A stretch of DNA of 64,000 nt from Ferrithrix thermotolerans DSM 19514. GTDB lineage: Bacteria; Actinomycetota; Acidimicrobiia; Acidimicrobiales; CAIXPF01. The stretch covers positions 1-64,000 of the forward strand of contig CAMDQT010000017.1 of NCBI GenBank assembly GCA_945906305.1. Direction: 5' to 3'. Both the position numbers and the translations under genes were made by a program. Positions 7,976 to 16,594 of this stretch are shown in pieces. Within the stretch, counting starts at the first letter, position 1. The number at the start of each line of letters is the position of its first letter. The notes beneath the pieces were generated by a model, which had not been told where the DNA came from, made no database searches, and was given only the letters and a program-made list of their open reading frames with translations.

Positions 7976-9757
7976 TCAGGCCAATGTCGCCATGGCCACC
8001 ACATCACGGGGCTCGGGAGCGCCCATGCGCACCGCGTCGGCGGTGCGATCGTCGGCGCAGGTCTGGCTGTCGCGCTCGGCTGCCACCCGTTGCCGGTAAT
8101 GGTTCACCTCATCGAGAATGGTGCGCTCATCCCATTGCCGCGGACCGGCCATGAGCTGGGCGACCTCATGGGCACAGTCGACGCCTCTATGGAACGTCTC
8201 GATGGACAGCCGCGTTCGGCGGGTGAGGACGTCATCGAGGTGCATGGCGCCTTCGTGGGTGACCGCAAAAATCACTTCGGCCCGCAGGTAGGGGCCGCCG
8301 TGCGCGATCGGCTCGCCGAGGCCGGGTTGGTCCGCGATGAGAGCGAGAAGTAGGTCGGACTGGCTGCCATAGCGTCCGAGGAGATGCTCCACCGCACCGA
8401 GATGCAGTTTGGCCTCCGCGGCGATGCGGTGGCGGCTGTTCCAACGTGACTGGTAGCCGACTGCCCCCAACAGCGGGACCCGCTCGGTGCACGACGGGGG
8501 GACGCCATGGTCGAGGTTGCCCACCGCCATGTCGATCGCATCACGGGCCATGACTCGGTAGGTGGTGTACTTACCGCCGGCAACGGAGATCAGACCGGGT
8601 ACGTGCTGGGTGACGGCGTGCTCACGAGAAAGGGCGGAGTTGTCGTCGGACTCACCCTGGAGCAGCGGTCGCAACCCGGCGTAGACACCCTCGATGTCCT
8701 CGTGGGTGAGCGGGGTGCGAAGCACCTGGTTCACCTGCCCTAGGAGGTAGTCAATATCTCGGCGGCTGGCCGCCGGATGGGCGAGATCGAGGTTCCATTC
8801 CGTGTCTGTGGTGCCAATGATCCAGTGGCCATGGTCCGCGGCGGAATCGCTCATGGCGCCCGTCGGGGACAGAGCCAGGCGTGGCGATCGCCACGGGATC
8901 ACGAAGAGCACACTGGTGGCGGTACGCAGGATCATTCCCGCACCAGAATGGATCCGGTCTCGTGGCACGACGAGGTGGATTCCCTTCGAGGCCCGCACCC
9001 GCAGCTGACCCCGGCCGGCCAACGATTGGATTTGGTCGGTCCACGTCGCGGTGGCATTGATGACCTGGTGGGCGCGTATGGCCAATTCCTGGCCGCTCTC
9101 GGTGCAACGGGCCTTGACGCCGAGCACCCGGTCCCCCTCGCGGTGCAGTCCTGTGACCTGCACGCTGGTGGCAATCGTGGCACCGTAGGCGGCGGCGGTG
9201 CGGGCCAATTCGACGGTGTGGCGGGCATCGTCGACCTGGCAATCCCAGTACTGGATGGCCCCCGCCAACGCCTCGGGACGCAGGGCCGGGACGAGCTGCA
9301 TCGCCGCCCGGCGGCCAAGATGGCGATGGCCTGGCAGGCGGCCTGGGGATCGGCGGGCCATCGAGTCATACAGCGCCACTCCCGCGCCCACATAGGCCCG
9401 CTCGAACACCTGTCCACGAAGCGGATACACAAAGCTGACGGGCCGCGCGAGGTGGGGGCAGAGTTCGCTCATCATCAGGCCCCGCTCGGCTAGGGCCTCC
9501 GCCACCAGACGAAACTCGCGTTGTTCGAGGTAACGCAATCCGCCGTGGAACAGCTTGGAGGATCGGCTCGAGGTGCCCGACGCGAGGTCACGTTGCTCCA
9601 CGAGGCCGACGGACAAGCCTCGGGTGGCAGCGTCGAGCGCCACCCCGGCACCGGTAACTCCGCCCCCGATGACCAAGATGTCCAAGGTTTCAGTGCCTAG
9701 CCTTTGCAGGGCCTTCAGGCGGCTCCTCGGGCTGAGCTGCGCCCCTGCGCTGTTCAT
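7976..9757 (-). CDS. glpD: Glycerol-3-phosphate dehydrogenase (FAD)
   Basis: Membrane-associated flavoprotein oxidising sn-glycerol 3-phosphate to dihydroxyacetone phosphate and feeding the quinone pool. Seen: Rossmann FAD motif [10 protein letters not shown] near the N-terminus, [18 protein letters not shown] typical of GlpD/GlpO, the second FAD region and a C-terminal DAO_C-like helical domain. About 593 residues, normal for actinobacterial GlpD. ATG at 9757 is preceded two codons earlier by a GTG that could also serve. It sits between the MarP-like protease and ARC on the same strand, an arrangement that separates trmI from arc. No glycerol kinase or facilitator is in the window. Confidence 0.92.
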   Translation of the reverse strand: MNSAGAQLSPRSRLKALQRLGTETLDILVIGGGVTGAGVALDAATRGLSVGLVEQRDLASGTSSRSSKLFHGGLRYLEQREFRLVAEALAERGLMMSELCPHLARPVSFVYPLRGQVFERAYVGAGVALYDSMARRSPGRLPGHRHLGRRAAMQLVPALRPEALAGAIQYWDCQVDDARHTVELARTAAAYGATIATSVQVTGLHREGDRVLGVKARCTESGQELAIRAHQVINATATWTDQIQSLAGRGQLRVRASKGIHLVVPRDRIHSGAGMILRTATSVLFVIPWRSPRLALSPTGAMSDSAADHGHWIIGTTDTEWNLDLAHPAASRRDIDYLLGQVNQVLRTPLTHEDIEGVYAGLRPLLQGESDDNSALSREHAVTQHVPGLISVAGGKYTTYRVMARDAIDMAVGNLDHGVPPSCTERVPLLGAVGYQSRWNSRHRIAAEAKLHLGAVEHLLGRYGSQSDLLLALIADQPGLGEPIAHGGPYLRAEVIFAVTHEGAMHLDDVLTRRTRLSIETFHRGVDCAHEVAQLMAGPRQWDERTILDEVNHYRQRVAAERDSQTCADDRTADAVRMGAPEPRDVVAMATLA

Positions 9758-9812
9758 GATCACCAGTGTGCCCGACTGGACTCACTCGGCGAGGACCGCG
9801 GAGCACACGCCG

Positions 9813-11033
9813 TCATCGGTTCTCCGTTGCGGGACAGTGCCCGGTGTTCGTCGCCGGGCCATTCACTCCTGTCGCGATGGCCTGTCGCAGCACGCTATGC
9901 ACAGCGGGCATCGGTACCGCTAAGGCAAGGGAGTGCTCAGCGGAGGAGATGGCGAAGGTCACGCCTATCACCAGACCATCCGTTGAAACCAGGGCGCTGC
10001 CGGAGTAACCATGGTCGAGGTCGGCGCGGAGGGGAACCACGAGGCGGGTCAGCGTTTCGGTGCTGTAGATATCGGGCACCGGAGCCGCTACCTCGGTCCC
10101 GGCCCGAAAGGACCGTACCTGCAGGGGGCCGTTGCTGGGATGGCCGTAAATCCAACCGGTCTGGTCGTGCTCGGAGCGCTCAGCTAGTGGCAGTGGGTCG
10201 ACCGCCAGATCCTCCACCCGGATTACGGCCAGATCGTTGTCCGCGTCGAAGGCCACCACCCGGCCTCGATGGCGTTCAGTGGAGTTCAGGATCACCACAA
10301 TTGCCGCGTTAGCGAGGCGACTGCCCGCTACGACATGGGCATTGGTCACCACCAGATCAGGTGCGGCGACGAAGCCGGTGGCACTCTTCGAACCCCCACC
10401 GCAGGCCTCGTGGCGGACGACAACGGTGGCGGAGCGCACACGGTGGTCGAGTCCATCCGAGGGCCGTGCCAGCAGCGGTATGGGCCCCGCCGGTAGCTGG
10501 GCGGCAAAGTCGACAGCCCAGGCTGTCCAGGCCTTGGTCCCCGACTGCGGCGACGCCACGAGCGGCGCATCGGGCGCCAGCCAATCGAGGGCGGCGAGCA
10601 CGATCGAGTTGTGGGAGAGACTCGCCGGCCAGGCTCCCCGAGCGCTCACAGCCGGGCCGACAAGCCACGCCACGCAACCCACGGTTACCACCGCGGCCAG
10701 CGGCCGCAAGGCCCGCTCAGACCAAGCGGCGCGGCGGTATGCGCCTTCGGCGTGCCGGGATGCGGCCTCGGCCGCGGGCCACGCGCCGATGGCATGTCCC
10801 ACCTTGCGGCCGAGCAGCGCGCCCGTCGCCAGGCCTAGGACTCGCAGGTAGAGCGGCTGGCGGGGATCGCCGATGCCGAAGCGTCCCAGCGCCAAGGTGA
10901 CCATATGGGTGGCGAGCACAACGCCTAAGACGATCCCTAGCCAGCCCGAGGCACGAGCGAGGGACGTCAGCCGACGGCCGGCCGCCGCCGCGATGATCGC
11001 CATCACCACGAGGAGAAGGTCGACGGCGCCCAC
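9813..11033 (-). CDS. MarP-like membrane serine protease (CvpA-type N-terminus plus trypsin domain)
   Basis: 406 residues. The first half is hydrophobic with several predicted TM segments (about 5-20, 32-50, 65-78, 112-130), like the CvpA-related membrane domain of mycobacterial MarP. The second half is a chymotrypsin-fold protease: His233 in TNAHVV, Asp267 in DNDLAVI and Ser344 in GYSGSA form a plausible triad, so the domain should lie outside the membrane. MarP is known for acid and oxidative stress resistance and cell-wall hydrolase processing; the same role here is inference. The start is GTG; TAGCGT lies nine bases upstream and GTGAGG offers a weak ribosome site. It is in the same orientation as trmI upstream and glpD downstream. 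Confidence 0.82.
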   Translation of the reverse strand: MGAVDLLLVVMAIIAAAAGRRLTSLARASGWLGIVLGVVLATHMVTLALGRFGIGDPRQPLYLRVLGLATGALLGRKVGHAIGAWPAAEAASRHAEGAYRRAAWSERALRPLAAVVTVGCVAWLVGPAVSARGAWPASLSHNSIVLAALDWLAPDAPLVASPQSGTKAWTAWAVDFAAQLPAGPIPLLARPSDGLDHRVRSATVVVRHEACGGGSKSATGFVAAPDLVVTNAHVVAGSRLANAAIVVILNSTERHRGRVVAFDADNDLAVIRVEDLAVDPLPLAERSEHDQTGWIYGHPSNGPLQVRSFRAGTEVAAPVPDIYSTETLTRLVVPLRADLDHGYSGSALVSTDGLVIGVTFAISSAEHSLALAVPMPAVHSVLRQAIATGVNGPATNTGHCPATENR

Positions 11034-11123
11034 TACAACCTCACGCTAACCGCAGCCTCGCCCTCATCGGTCCGCGCTCGATTCGTGAGGCTGGCACCAG
11101 GTAACGGGCTGGGGCCGCGCTGC

Positions 11124-11972
11124 TCAGGCCATGCGACGGGCGTGGGTGAGGAATCCGGTATGTGCGACCATCCGATGGTCCGGTCGCACCGACTGGCCTT
11201 CGATGTGCCAGGTGCGATTGAGCACTTCGAGTGTCTCGGCTTGGGCGAAGCCCCCGACGCTGAGCCCCTCACGGAACTGCACCGCCTGAATGATCGTCGG
11301 GGTGTAGGCCACAATGATTCCGCCTGGTCGAAGGGCGTGGGCCGCGTGGGGGGTCACCTGCCATGGTTCGGGAAGGTCGAGCACCACCCGATCCAGATCG
11401 ATCTCGTCGATGCCGTCGTAGGTGTCGCGCTCCTCGACGCGGTAGCGCGACAGAACCCCCGCTCCGAGCACGGCCGTCACGTTCTTCAACGCTCTGGACG
11501 CAAAGTCGGCTCGCAACTCATAGCCCACGATGTCCGCCCCGGCCCGCAGCATGGTCATCGACAAGGCACCCGACCCCACCCCGGACTCCAACACCCGAGC
11601 ACCGGGGAAGATGTCAGCGATCATCAATAGCGGTCCGAGATCCTTGGGATAGATGACCTGAGCGCCCCGCGGCATCTTCAACACGTAGTCCGACAGTGTC
11701 GGACGCAGGACCAGGAAGTTCCCGCTGCGATTGGCCCGAACCGTGATGCCCTCGGACCGGCCAATCAGATCGTCGTGGCGGATGAAGCCGGTGTGGCTGT
11801 GGAATTCTTGCCCATGGGCCAAGGTGATCAGATAGCGGCGCTGCTTGACGTCGATGAGAAGCACCCCCTCACCGGCCATGAGCGGTCGCGCCACGGCTGG
11901 CATCGTGTCCTCGCCCGTGGATAGCCGGTCCATGTCAGCCGTTTCGCTGTTCTCGCCGATGGTTCGCTCCAT
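11124..11972 (-). CDS. trmI: tRNA (adenine(58)-N1)-methyltransferase
   Basis: SAM-dependent Rossmann methyltransferase that makes m1A58 in the tRNA T-loop. Seen: N-terminal beta domain (VLLIDVKQRRYLITL), IYPKDLGPLLMIADIFPGARVLESGVGSGALS (SAM motif I with its typical TrmI lead-in), motif IV VVLDLPEPW. About 282 residues, as in actinobacterial and Thermus TrmI. The ORF track extends 50 codons into ttuA; the ATG at 11972 is 5 bases after the ttuA stop, and an in-frame TTG overlapping that stop (TTGA) is an alternative with GGGAG placed well ahead of it. Tight coupling to ttuA suggests coordinated T-loop modification. Confidence 0.92.
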   Translation of the reverse strand: MERTIGENSETADMDRLSTGEDTMPAVARPLMAGEGVLLIDVKQRRYLITLAHGQEFHSHTGFIRHDDLIGRSEGITVRANRSGNFLVLRPTLSDYVLKMPRGAQVIYPKDLGPLLMIADIFPGARVLESGVGSGALSMTMLRAGADIVGYELRADFASRALKNVTAVLGAGVLSRYRVEERDTYDGIDEIDLDRVVLDLPEPWQVTPHAAHALRPGGIIVAYTPTIIQAVQFREGLSVGGFAQAETLEVLNRTWHIEGQSVRPDHRMVAHTGFLTHARRMA

Positions 11973-11977
11973 GTCGC

Positions 11978-12958
11978 TCAAGACCGCTCCCTGCGGCCGA
12001 GTACCACTGCGGTTTCGCTGCCGGGGGACGCGCCGTTTGGATCCTGCGTCCGATGATGGCCGCCAGTCCGCTCCACCAGACGGCAGAAGGCGCAGCGGTC
12101 GCCGGGAGTTGGGGCACCGCAATCACGACAGCTACCAAGGGCCGAGGCGTCCTGGGTGAGGCCCTGCCGGAAGCCTGCCGCGGCACGTTCGAGAAAGCCG
12201 AAGTAGAAGTCATGCTTGGTCCCAGGGGATTGGTCTTCCACTGCGTTGAGTGCTTCCTTGTAGCCGAGGTGGCTGTTGCCCGTCGCCATTGGACACTCCT
12301 CGACTTGATAGTCGATGCCCTGAACAATGCAATACGCCGCCATCTCCCGCTCGGAGAGACGCACCAAGGGCTTCACTTTGCGGGGAAAGCCGTTGCCCGC
12401 CGGAAGGACCGGCATTTGCCGAGCCAAGTATTCGGTCTGCCAACGCAAAACGTTGCCGAAAAGCACGGCGGCCTCGTCATCGAGGTTGTGACCGGTGGCG
12501 ACCACGTCGAACTCACCTTGCCGCGCCATCTCGTCGAAGAGATGGCGTTTGGACAGCCCACAGGCCGAACAGGGCACTCTGCCCGTCACAGCCGATGCCC
12601 GGGGAATGTCGTAGCCAAAATCACGCCGGAGGTCGACCTCGTGCAGGACCAGGCCACGTGTGACGGCAAAGTTGCGCGCGTAGTCGCCTGACTCGTCGGA
12701 GTATTCGCCGATACCGAGACCGAGGTAGAGGCCCTCGGCGTGATAGCCGAGCCGGACCAGCAAATCCCACAGCGCCAGCGAGTCCTTGCCCCCCGACACC
12801 GCCACCAGTACCCGCTCACCGGGCGCGATCATGCCGAACGCGTCGATCGCCTTGGTGACCTGCCGCTCGCATTGCTGAATGAAGTGCTCGACACAGAAGT
12901 TTGCGTTGTGCCGCCTGACATCAATCACGGCCGGTCCCCGGCAGACCCGACATTTCAT
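11978..12958 (-). CDS. ttuA: tRNA 2-thiolation enzyme TtuA (PP-loop ATPase)
   Basis: Adenylates a tRNA uridine/ribothymidine and inserts sulfur delivered by a ubiquitin-like carrier. Seen: N-terminal zinc site C3-x2-C6...C22-x2-H25, PP-loop SGGKDS at 55-60, Cys130-x2-Cys133 and Cys222, which match the Fe-S cluster cysteines of TtuA/Ncs6 proteins, and a C-terminal zinc ribbon CRDCGAPTPGDRCAFC. This set distinguishes TtuA/Ncs6 from TtcA, which targets C32. In Thermus the product is s2T54. The ATG overlaps the stop of the upstream carrier gene (ATGA), and trmI follows at once. In a mesophile it could instead act at U34-type positions, but context favours the T-loop. Confidence 0.88.
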   Translation of the reverse strand: MKCRVCRGPAVIDVRRHNANFCVEHFIQQCERQVTKAIDAFGMIAPGERVLVAVSGGKDSLALWDLLVRLGYHAEGLYLGLGIGEYSDESGDYARNFAVTRGLVLHEVDLRRDFGYDIPRASAVTGRVPCSACGLSKRHLFDEMARQGEFDVVATGHNLDDEAAVLFGNVLRWQTEYLARQMPVLPAGNGFPRKVKPLVRLSEREMAAYCIVQGIDYQVEECPMATGNSHLGYKEALNAVEDQSPGTKHDFYFGFLERAAAGFRQGLTQDASALGSCRDCGAPTPGDRCAFCRLVERTGGHHRTQDPNGASPGSETAVVLGRRERS

Positions 12959-13155
12959 GTCGCGCCACCGGAAATGACCGGGCGTATTTCAATGTCGTCG
13001 CCGTCTTCGAGGAAAGCGTCCGCCGGCACGAGGGTGCCATTGCGCACCACCAGGACGGTTTCGCGGTTTAGGCCGAGTTCGTTGAGCAGTTTGGTGACGC
13101 TACGGCCACCGTGGACTTGAACGATTCGGGATGGATTACGCAGGCGAACATTCAC
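12955..13155 (-). CDS. ttuB: Ubiquitin-like sulfur carrier (TtuB/ThiS/MoaD family)
   Basis: Beta-grasp protein of 66 residues: VNVRLRNPSRIVQVHGGRS gives the first hairpin, VLVVRNGTLVP the central strand and LEDGDDIEIRPVISGG the C-terminal strand and diglycine. Family members carry sulfur as a C-terminal thiocarboxylate on Gly-Gly. Here the frame continues two codons to end in Gly-Gly-Ala-Thr, so trimming would be needed before activation. The track starts 56 codons earlier in a Cys/Arg-rich unlikely sequence; I choose GTG because the fold starts there. The 4-base ATGA overlap with ttuA indicates coupling and assigns it to tRNA thiolation rather than thiamine or molybdopterin synthesis. Confidence 0.85.
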   Translation of the reverse strand: MNVRLRNPSRIVQVHGGRSVTKLLNELGLNRETVLVVRNGTLVPADAFLEDGDDIEIRPVISGGAT

Positions 13156-13219
13156 CGTGTTCCAGTCTGGCCCGAATCGGCGGGCAATCCGGCGCGGGCG
13201 GAGGGGGCGAAATTGGACC

Positions 13220-13567
13220 TCAGAGAAGGTCAGTTTGATGCGCCTCGTGCAGTGCGCGCCGCAGTTTGCGGGTTTGCAACCGGCGCGGCAACGGGTCTGA
13301 GGTCGCGAGTCCGAAACGTGCACCAGGACTCAACACCGCCTGGTAGACCAACTCGGACTCTCGGCGCGAGAACCTTCGGTACCGGCTGCATGCCGCGCTG
13401 AGCAGAATGTAGACCGCCCATCGGCGGGAGTGACCGCGCAGGAGTCGGGCCAGCAGAAGCCGCCGTAGACGGGCGTCGGCTCCACTTATGGTCAGCATCG
13501 TGACCGCCCGTCCGAGCTCCCCGCGCAGGAATCGGCTGAGGAACAGGCGCCGCAGCGGCAGATCCAT
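13220..13567 (-). CDS. Small basic protein of unknown function
   Basis: 115 residues, very rich in Arg and Leu (RRLFLSRFLRG, RRLLLARLLRG), no recognised domain. The two RxxLLxxxLRG-like stretches suggest amphipathic helices and possibly an internal repeat. Its ATG overlaps the TGA of the preceding gene by one base (TGATG), which supports translation by coupling even though the composition is unusual. It closes a three-gene set of small membrane/basic proteins. Compositional bias makes the coding call less certain than its neighbours. Confidence 0.5.
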   Translation of the reverse strand: MDLPLRRLFLSRFLRGELGRAVTMLTISGADARLRRLLLARLLRGHSRRWAVYILLSAACSRYRRFSRRESELVYQAVLSPGARFGLATSDPLPRRLQTRKLRRALHEAHQTDLL

Positions 13568-13788
13568 CAGAGTCGACGGATTTCCACAATGGTGGACCGC
13601 TTCTTGCCGCCCCGCCGTCCGAGTAGGAACGACACGATGACCAACGCCAGTAGCGCTCCCCCGCCGAGAACCAAGAGCTTGCTCTTCGCCCCCTCGGCCC
13701 CGGTGGTCAGTCCGGTCTGCACTTCACGGAACTTCGCTTCGATATCGGCCCGGGTCACTTTGCCCGTTGATTTCGGGGCGGTGGTCAC
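13567..13788 (-). CDS. Small single-span membrane protein
   Basis: 73 residues: a soluble helical N-terminus (TRADIEAKFREVQTG), one TM segment (LLVLGGGALLALVIVSFLLG), then a basic tail GRRGGKKR, giving an N-out/C-in or hairpin-anchor topology by the positive-inside rule. It resembles small conserved actinobacterial membrane proteins usually found next to holin-like proteins. The GTG overlaps the TGA of the upstream gene by four bases (GTGA) and its own stop overlaps the next start, so the three are translationally coupled. The track start 70 codons earlier is rejected as it runs through the upstream gene in another frame. Confidence 0.7.
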   Translation of the reverse strand: MTTAPKSTGKVTRADIEAKFREVQTGLTTGAEGAKSKLLVLGGGALLALVIVSFLLGRRGGKKRSTIVEIRRL

Positions 13789-14114
13789 GGTCGCTCCAAC
13801 TCGGTCTTCTTGGTGCGTAGCACCGCACTGACGAGCAGGCAGAGTGCCACGACGGCGAACAACAACACGACCACGTAAGGCACGAATGACCAGGGGCCAT
13901 CGAACCAGGCGCCGGTCTGGGACTGCAGGAGCCGCAGCAGGCCCACGCAAACAAAGATGCTGCCGATGCACAGCAACAGTGACCCGACGACGCCCCACGC
14001 CAGGTATCGGCCTAGGGCCTTGAGGGGATCGACCGTTTCCTGTTTGGCGTAGTCAACGACGAGGGCGCGCAACTCGTGGATCAGCTCGGATGGGCTCTTC
14101 GACGCAGCTGCCAA
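13785..14114 (-). CDS. Actinobacterial holin-like (Holin-X/DUF1469-type) membrane protein
   Basis: About 109 residues. An amphipathic N-terminal helix (PSELIHELRALVVDYAKQET) is followed by two TM segments (LAWGVVGSLLLCIGSIFVCVGLL and FVPYVVVLLFAVVALCLLVSAVL) and a charged tail. This matches the 'putative actinobacterial holin-X' family, which despite the name is chromosomal and of unknown role. I prefer the TTG start at 14114 since GAGGAGGG lies eight bases before it; the longer track ORF adds an unlikely Cys/Pro-rich head. First gene of a coupled three-gene set upstream of ttuB. Confidence 0.7.
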   Translation of the reverse strand: MAAASKSPSELIHELRALVVDYAKQETVDPLKALGRYLAWGVVGSLLLCIGSIFVCVGLLRLLQSQTGAWFDGPWSFVPYVVVLLFAVVALCLLVSAVLRTKKTELERP

Positions 14115-14220
14115 CAGTTTTTGCCCTCCTCGTGAGCCCTCATTGATAGCCGCTGAGGGCGAGGTGGGCAAGCATGAGCTGCGCCCGCCCAGTCCCACCG
14201 TGAGGCCGACTCGGCACGGA

Positions 14221-14880
14221 TCAGAACGGTGGATTGTCCTGTGGGCGCATCCGCAGCAGCCCCTCGAGGTCGCCGGCCCGATCTTGACAGAGCTGCGTCA
14301 GCAGTTCACCGCGGGCCTGACTGCCGTTGGCGGCCAGGATTTGTTGACGATCGAAGGGTCCTAGCGGTAGCGCCGCGGCCAACTGGAAGGTGCCCACCGC
14401 GGGGTCCTCGACGACGTCGAGCGCGGCCGAGTTGGCGTCGTGTTCGAGCTCTGCTGCGAGGGCGAGGACCTGGCGGGCGAGGCCCACGAGCGAGGCATAG
14501 GACAGCGAGTCCATCTGCGCCACGCCGGGGTCGTCATCCCACTCTTCGACCTCGGCCCTCGGGTAGGGATCGTCCTGGAGCCAGCGGCGGACGCGAAGGC
14601 GACGCGCTCCCACAGCCACCAGAAACCACAGCCCATTGGCCATCTCAGTGGCTTGGAGCATTTCGGCCACCGTGCCGATGTCGGTGCGCAGATCGTGGCC
14701 GCCAACCTCGTGGCCACGAGCGATGAGCACCACGCCGAAGCGACGGTCCGCGGCAAGACAATGCTGCACCATCTCCCGGTAGCGGGGCTCGAAGACCTGC
14801 AGGGGCAGCACCGCCGTCGGCAGCAGCACCGTGCCAAGGGGGAACATGGGCATGATGACGGGGCCTGACGTGGTGGTCAT
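14221..14880 (-). CDS. LON substrate-binding domain protein
   Basis: 219 residues that match only the N-terminal LON (PUA-like plus helical) domain of Lon protease: MFPLGTVLLPTAVLPLQVFEPRYREM is the family signature, followed by FGVVLI and VGARRLRV. There is no AAA or Ser-Lys protease module, so it is a stand-alone LON-domain protein, a common actinobacterial gene of unclear function, perhaps a substrate-recognition or RNA-binding adaptor. It precedes the holin-like cluster by about 100 bases on the same strand and follows dacB. Confidence 0.85.
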   Translation of the reverse strand: MTTTSGPVIMPMFPLGTVLLPTAVLPLQVFEPRYREMVQHCLAADRRFGVVLIARGHEVGGHDLRTDIGTVAEMLQATEMANGLWFLVAVGARRLRVRRWLQDDPYPRAEVEEWDDDPGVAQMDSLSYASLVGLARQVLALAAELEHDANSAALDVVEDPAVGTFQLAAALPLGPFDRQQILAANGSQARGELLTQLCQDRAGDLEGLLRMRPQDNPPF

Positions 14881-14955
14881 GTCCCTATCGTGGCCCTCGG
14901 CGCCGTGCTCTGCCCAACGTTTCGGGTTCCGTCGCGCTGGATTCTGGCCGTGGCG

Positions 14956-16425
14956 TCAGCCCAGGGGCATGAGGCTCTGGACCGCAGGGCCACCCGGAAA
15001 GTCCAATAGCGAGGTCACAAACGCCTCCTCGATGAGCTTGTACTGCTCGGCGCCGCTCTCATTGATGACAATGGCGAAGGTGACCGATTCTCCACTGGTG
15101 GTGTCCGCGAAACCGGCGAGGGAACTGACCGATCCGAGCGTGCCCGTCTTGGCCAGGACCTTGCCCGCCGCGGCCGAATCGGCGAATCGGCTTTTCAGCG
15201 TGCCAGAACGTCCGGCCACGGCCAGACTCGCGGCGAGATCAGACGAGAGGCCAGAAGCGTGCAGCACGGCGTTGAGGGTCGAGCAGGGCACCAGATTGGC
15301 TGTGTCGAGTCCGGAGCCGTCGGAAATAACCATGCCGGATGGCCTGAGGCCCTGGTCGGACAGGATTGCACCGAGCGCCGCGGCGCCACCCGCGAAGGAG
15401 CCTTGGCCGGCTCGCGACGCCCCGAGTTCCTTGAACAGCATCTCGGCGATGGTGTTATCCGACGTGCGCAGCATCTGGCCCGCGATGTCTTTAAGTGGCG
15501 GGGATTGCAGTTGTGCGATCACCGCCGAAGCCTTAGGCGCCGTCCCCACGTCGGGGCCTCCATCCACGTTGATCCCGCGTGCCTGGAGCAGGTCGATGAG
15601 CACAGCGGCAGCGGTGAGCGGGGGGTTCGACGATGGTGCACCCGATCCCGCCATGTCCTGACCACCGCGAGAGAAATCGGCAAAGCCGTTGTCCAACGCC
15701 AGTGCGCTGATGGGGCCTACAACGCCGTTTGCCCCAAATCGGGACGGCCAGTTCGGGTGGTAGAGCACGTCGTCATAGCGCGACGCGTCAGCAACGATCT
15801 TGCCCTCGATGCTGGTGATGCCCGCCGTTACCAGCTGATCGGCCAAAGATTCGAACGGCGAGTAGACCCGTTGCTGGTCAACAAACGAGCCGACATAATC
15901 CTCGCTGGCCAGCACGGGATCGCCGCGGCCGATCAACCAGATGTTTCCCTTGATCGATCCTTTGACCAACGGCGCATCGGTGGCCAGCGACGTGGTGAAC
16001 GTACGGGTCGGGCCAAGTTCGGTGAGGGCACCGTAGGCCAGTAGGACCTTCTCGTTCGAGGCGGGGCTCAACAACAGTGAGGCGTTGTGTTCGAACACCG
16101 CATGGCCACGGGAGTTCATCACCGAGGCACAGGTGCGCTCCAACGGAAGGCCGGTGAGAGCCGCCAACGCCTTGGCCCGCACCACCGTCTTGTGGGTCGG
16201 AAGGGCCACGACGTTGGGCAACCGACGGATGGAGAGCAGCGGGGTTCGAACCGACCCTGTCTCCAGCCGGGGTGACAGCGGCTCCACGCGCAGATCAGCC
16301 CGCCCCGATTGGGCCAGAGCAAAGCCCATGAATGCGAAACAGGCCACAGGCAGAGCTACCAGCCGTAACCAAAACCTCGCTACGGCCAGTGCGGAGCGTC
16401 CCGAAGAGCCGACCGGGGGCACCAT
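14956..16425 (-). CDS. dacB: D-alanyl-D-alanine carboxypeptidase/endopeptidase (PBP4, S13)
   Basis: Low-molecular-mass class C penicillin-binding protein that trims or cleaves peptidoglycan cross-links outside the membrane. Seen: N-terminal signal/anchor segment (about residues 15-38, ending FALAQ), SxxK motif Ser123-Asn-Glu-Lys126 (SNEK), SxN as SDN in RTSDNTIAEM, and KTG in LAKTGTLGS. The insert between SxxK and SDN is long, as in S13 enzymes. About 489 residues, normal. The ATG at 16425 has AAAGGAC six bases ahead; the track start 11 codons upstream lacks this. Divergent from the DUF6941-like gene. Confidence 0.92.
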   Translation of the reverse strand: MVPPVGSSGRSALAVARFWLRLVALPVACFAFMGFALAQSGRADLRVEPLSPRLETGSVRTPLLSIRRLPNVVALPTHKTVVRAKALAALTGLPLERTCASVMNSRGHAVFEHNASLLLSPASNEKVLLAYGALTELGPTRTFTTSLATDAPLVKGSIKGNIWLIGRGDPVLASEDYVGSFVDQQRVYSPFESLADQLVTAGITSIEGKIVADASRYDDVLYHPNWPSRFGANGVVGPISALALDNGFADFSRGGQDMAGSGAPSSNPPLTAAAVLIDLLQARGINVDGGPDVGTAPKASAVIAQLQSPPLKDIAGQMLRTSDNTIAEMLFKELGASRAGQGSFAGGAAALGAILSDQGLRPSGMVISDGSGLDTANLVPCSTLNAVLHASGLSSDLAASLAVAGRSGTLKSRFADSAAAGKVLAKTGTLGSVSSLAGFADTTSGESVTFAIVINESGAEQYKLIEEAFVTSLLDFPGGPAVQSLMPLG

Positions 16426-16580
16426 CACCGTCCTTTCGAGGTTCGCTCCCTCACGCACGGGTGGGGCTCATGCCAGCGCCTGCAGGGCACGGCCAAACGC
16501 TAGCGGTCCCCTCTTGACAACGGGTGGAGGCCGACCTCGGCACCGCTGGACCTAGCCTCGTATGGCTGCTGGTGCAGCGC

Positions 16581-16586
16581 TAGTCT
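16581..16586 (+). promoter_or_regulatory. -10 element (TAGTCT), leaderless promoter
   Basis: TAGTCT with eight bases to a GTG. It decides between the track ATG at 16562, which would lie upstream of the -10 element, and the GTG at 16595. Confidence 0.45.
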
Positions 16587-16594
16587 CCGCAGTT

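Noticed and set aside
6796-8154. 452-residue plus-strand ORF
   Set aside because: Antisense to ARC and the 3' end of glpD.
11978-12958. TtcA (tRNA C32 thiolase) identity for the PP-loop protein
   Set aside because: The two zinc sites, Cys222 and adjacent carrier gene match TtuA/Ncs6 rather than TtcA, which lacks the terminal zinc ribbons and uses no carrier protein.
16514-16519. TTGACA consensus -35 box
   Set aside because: No TANNNT box at 16-19 bases downstream; the downstream gene fits a separate leaderless promoter better.
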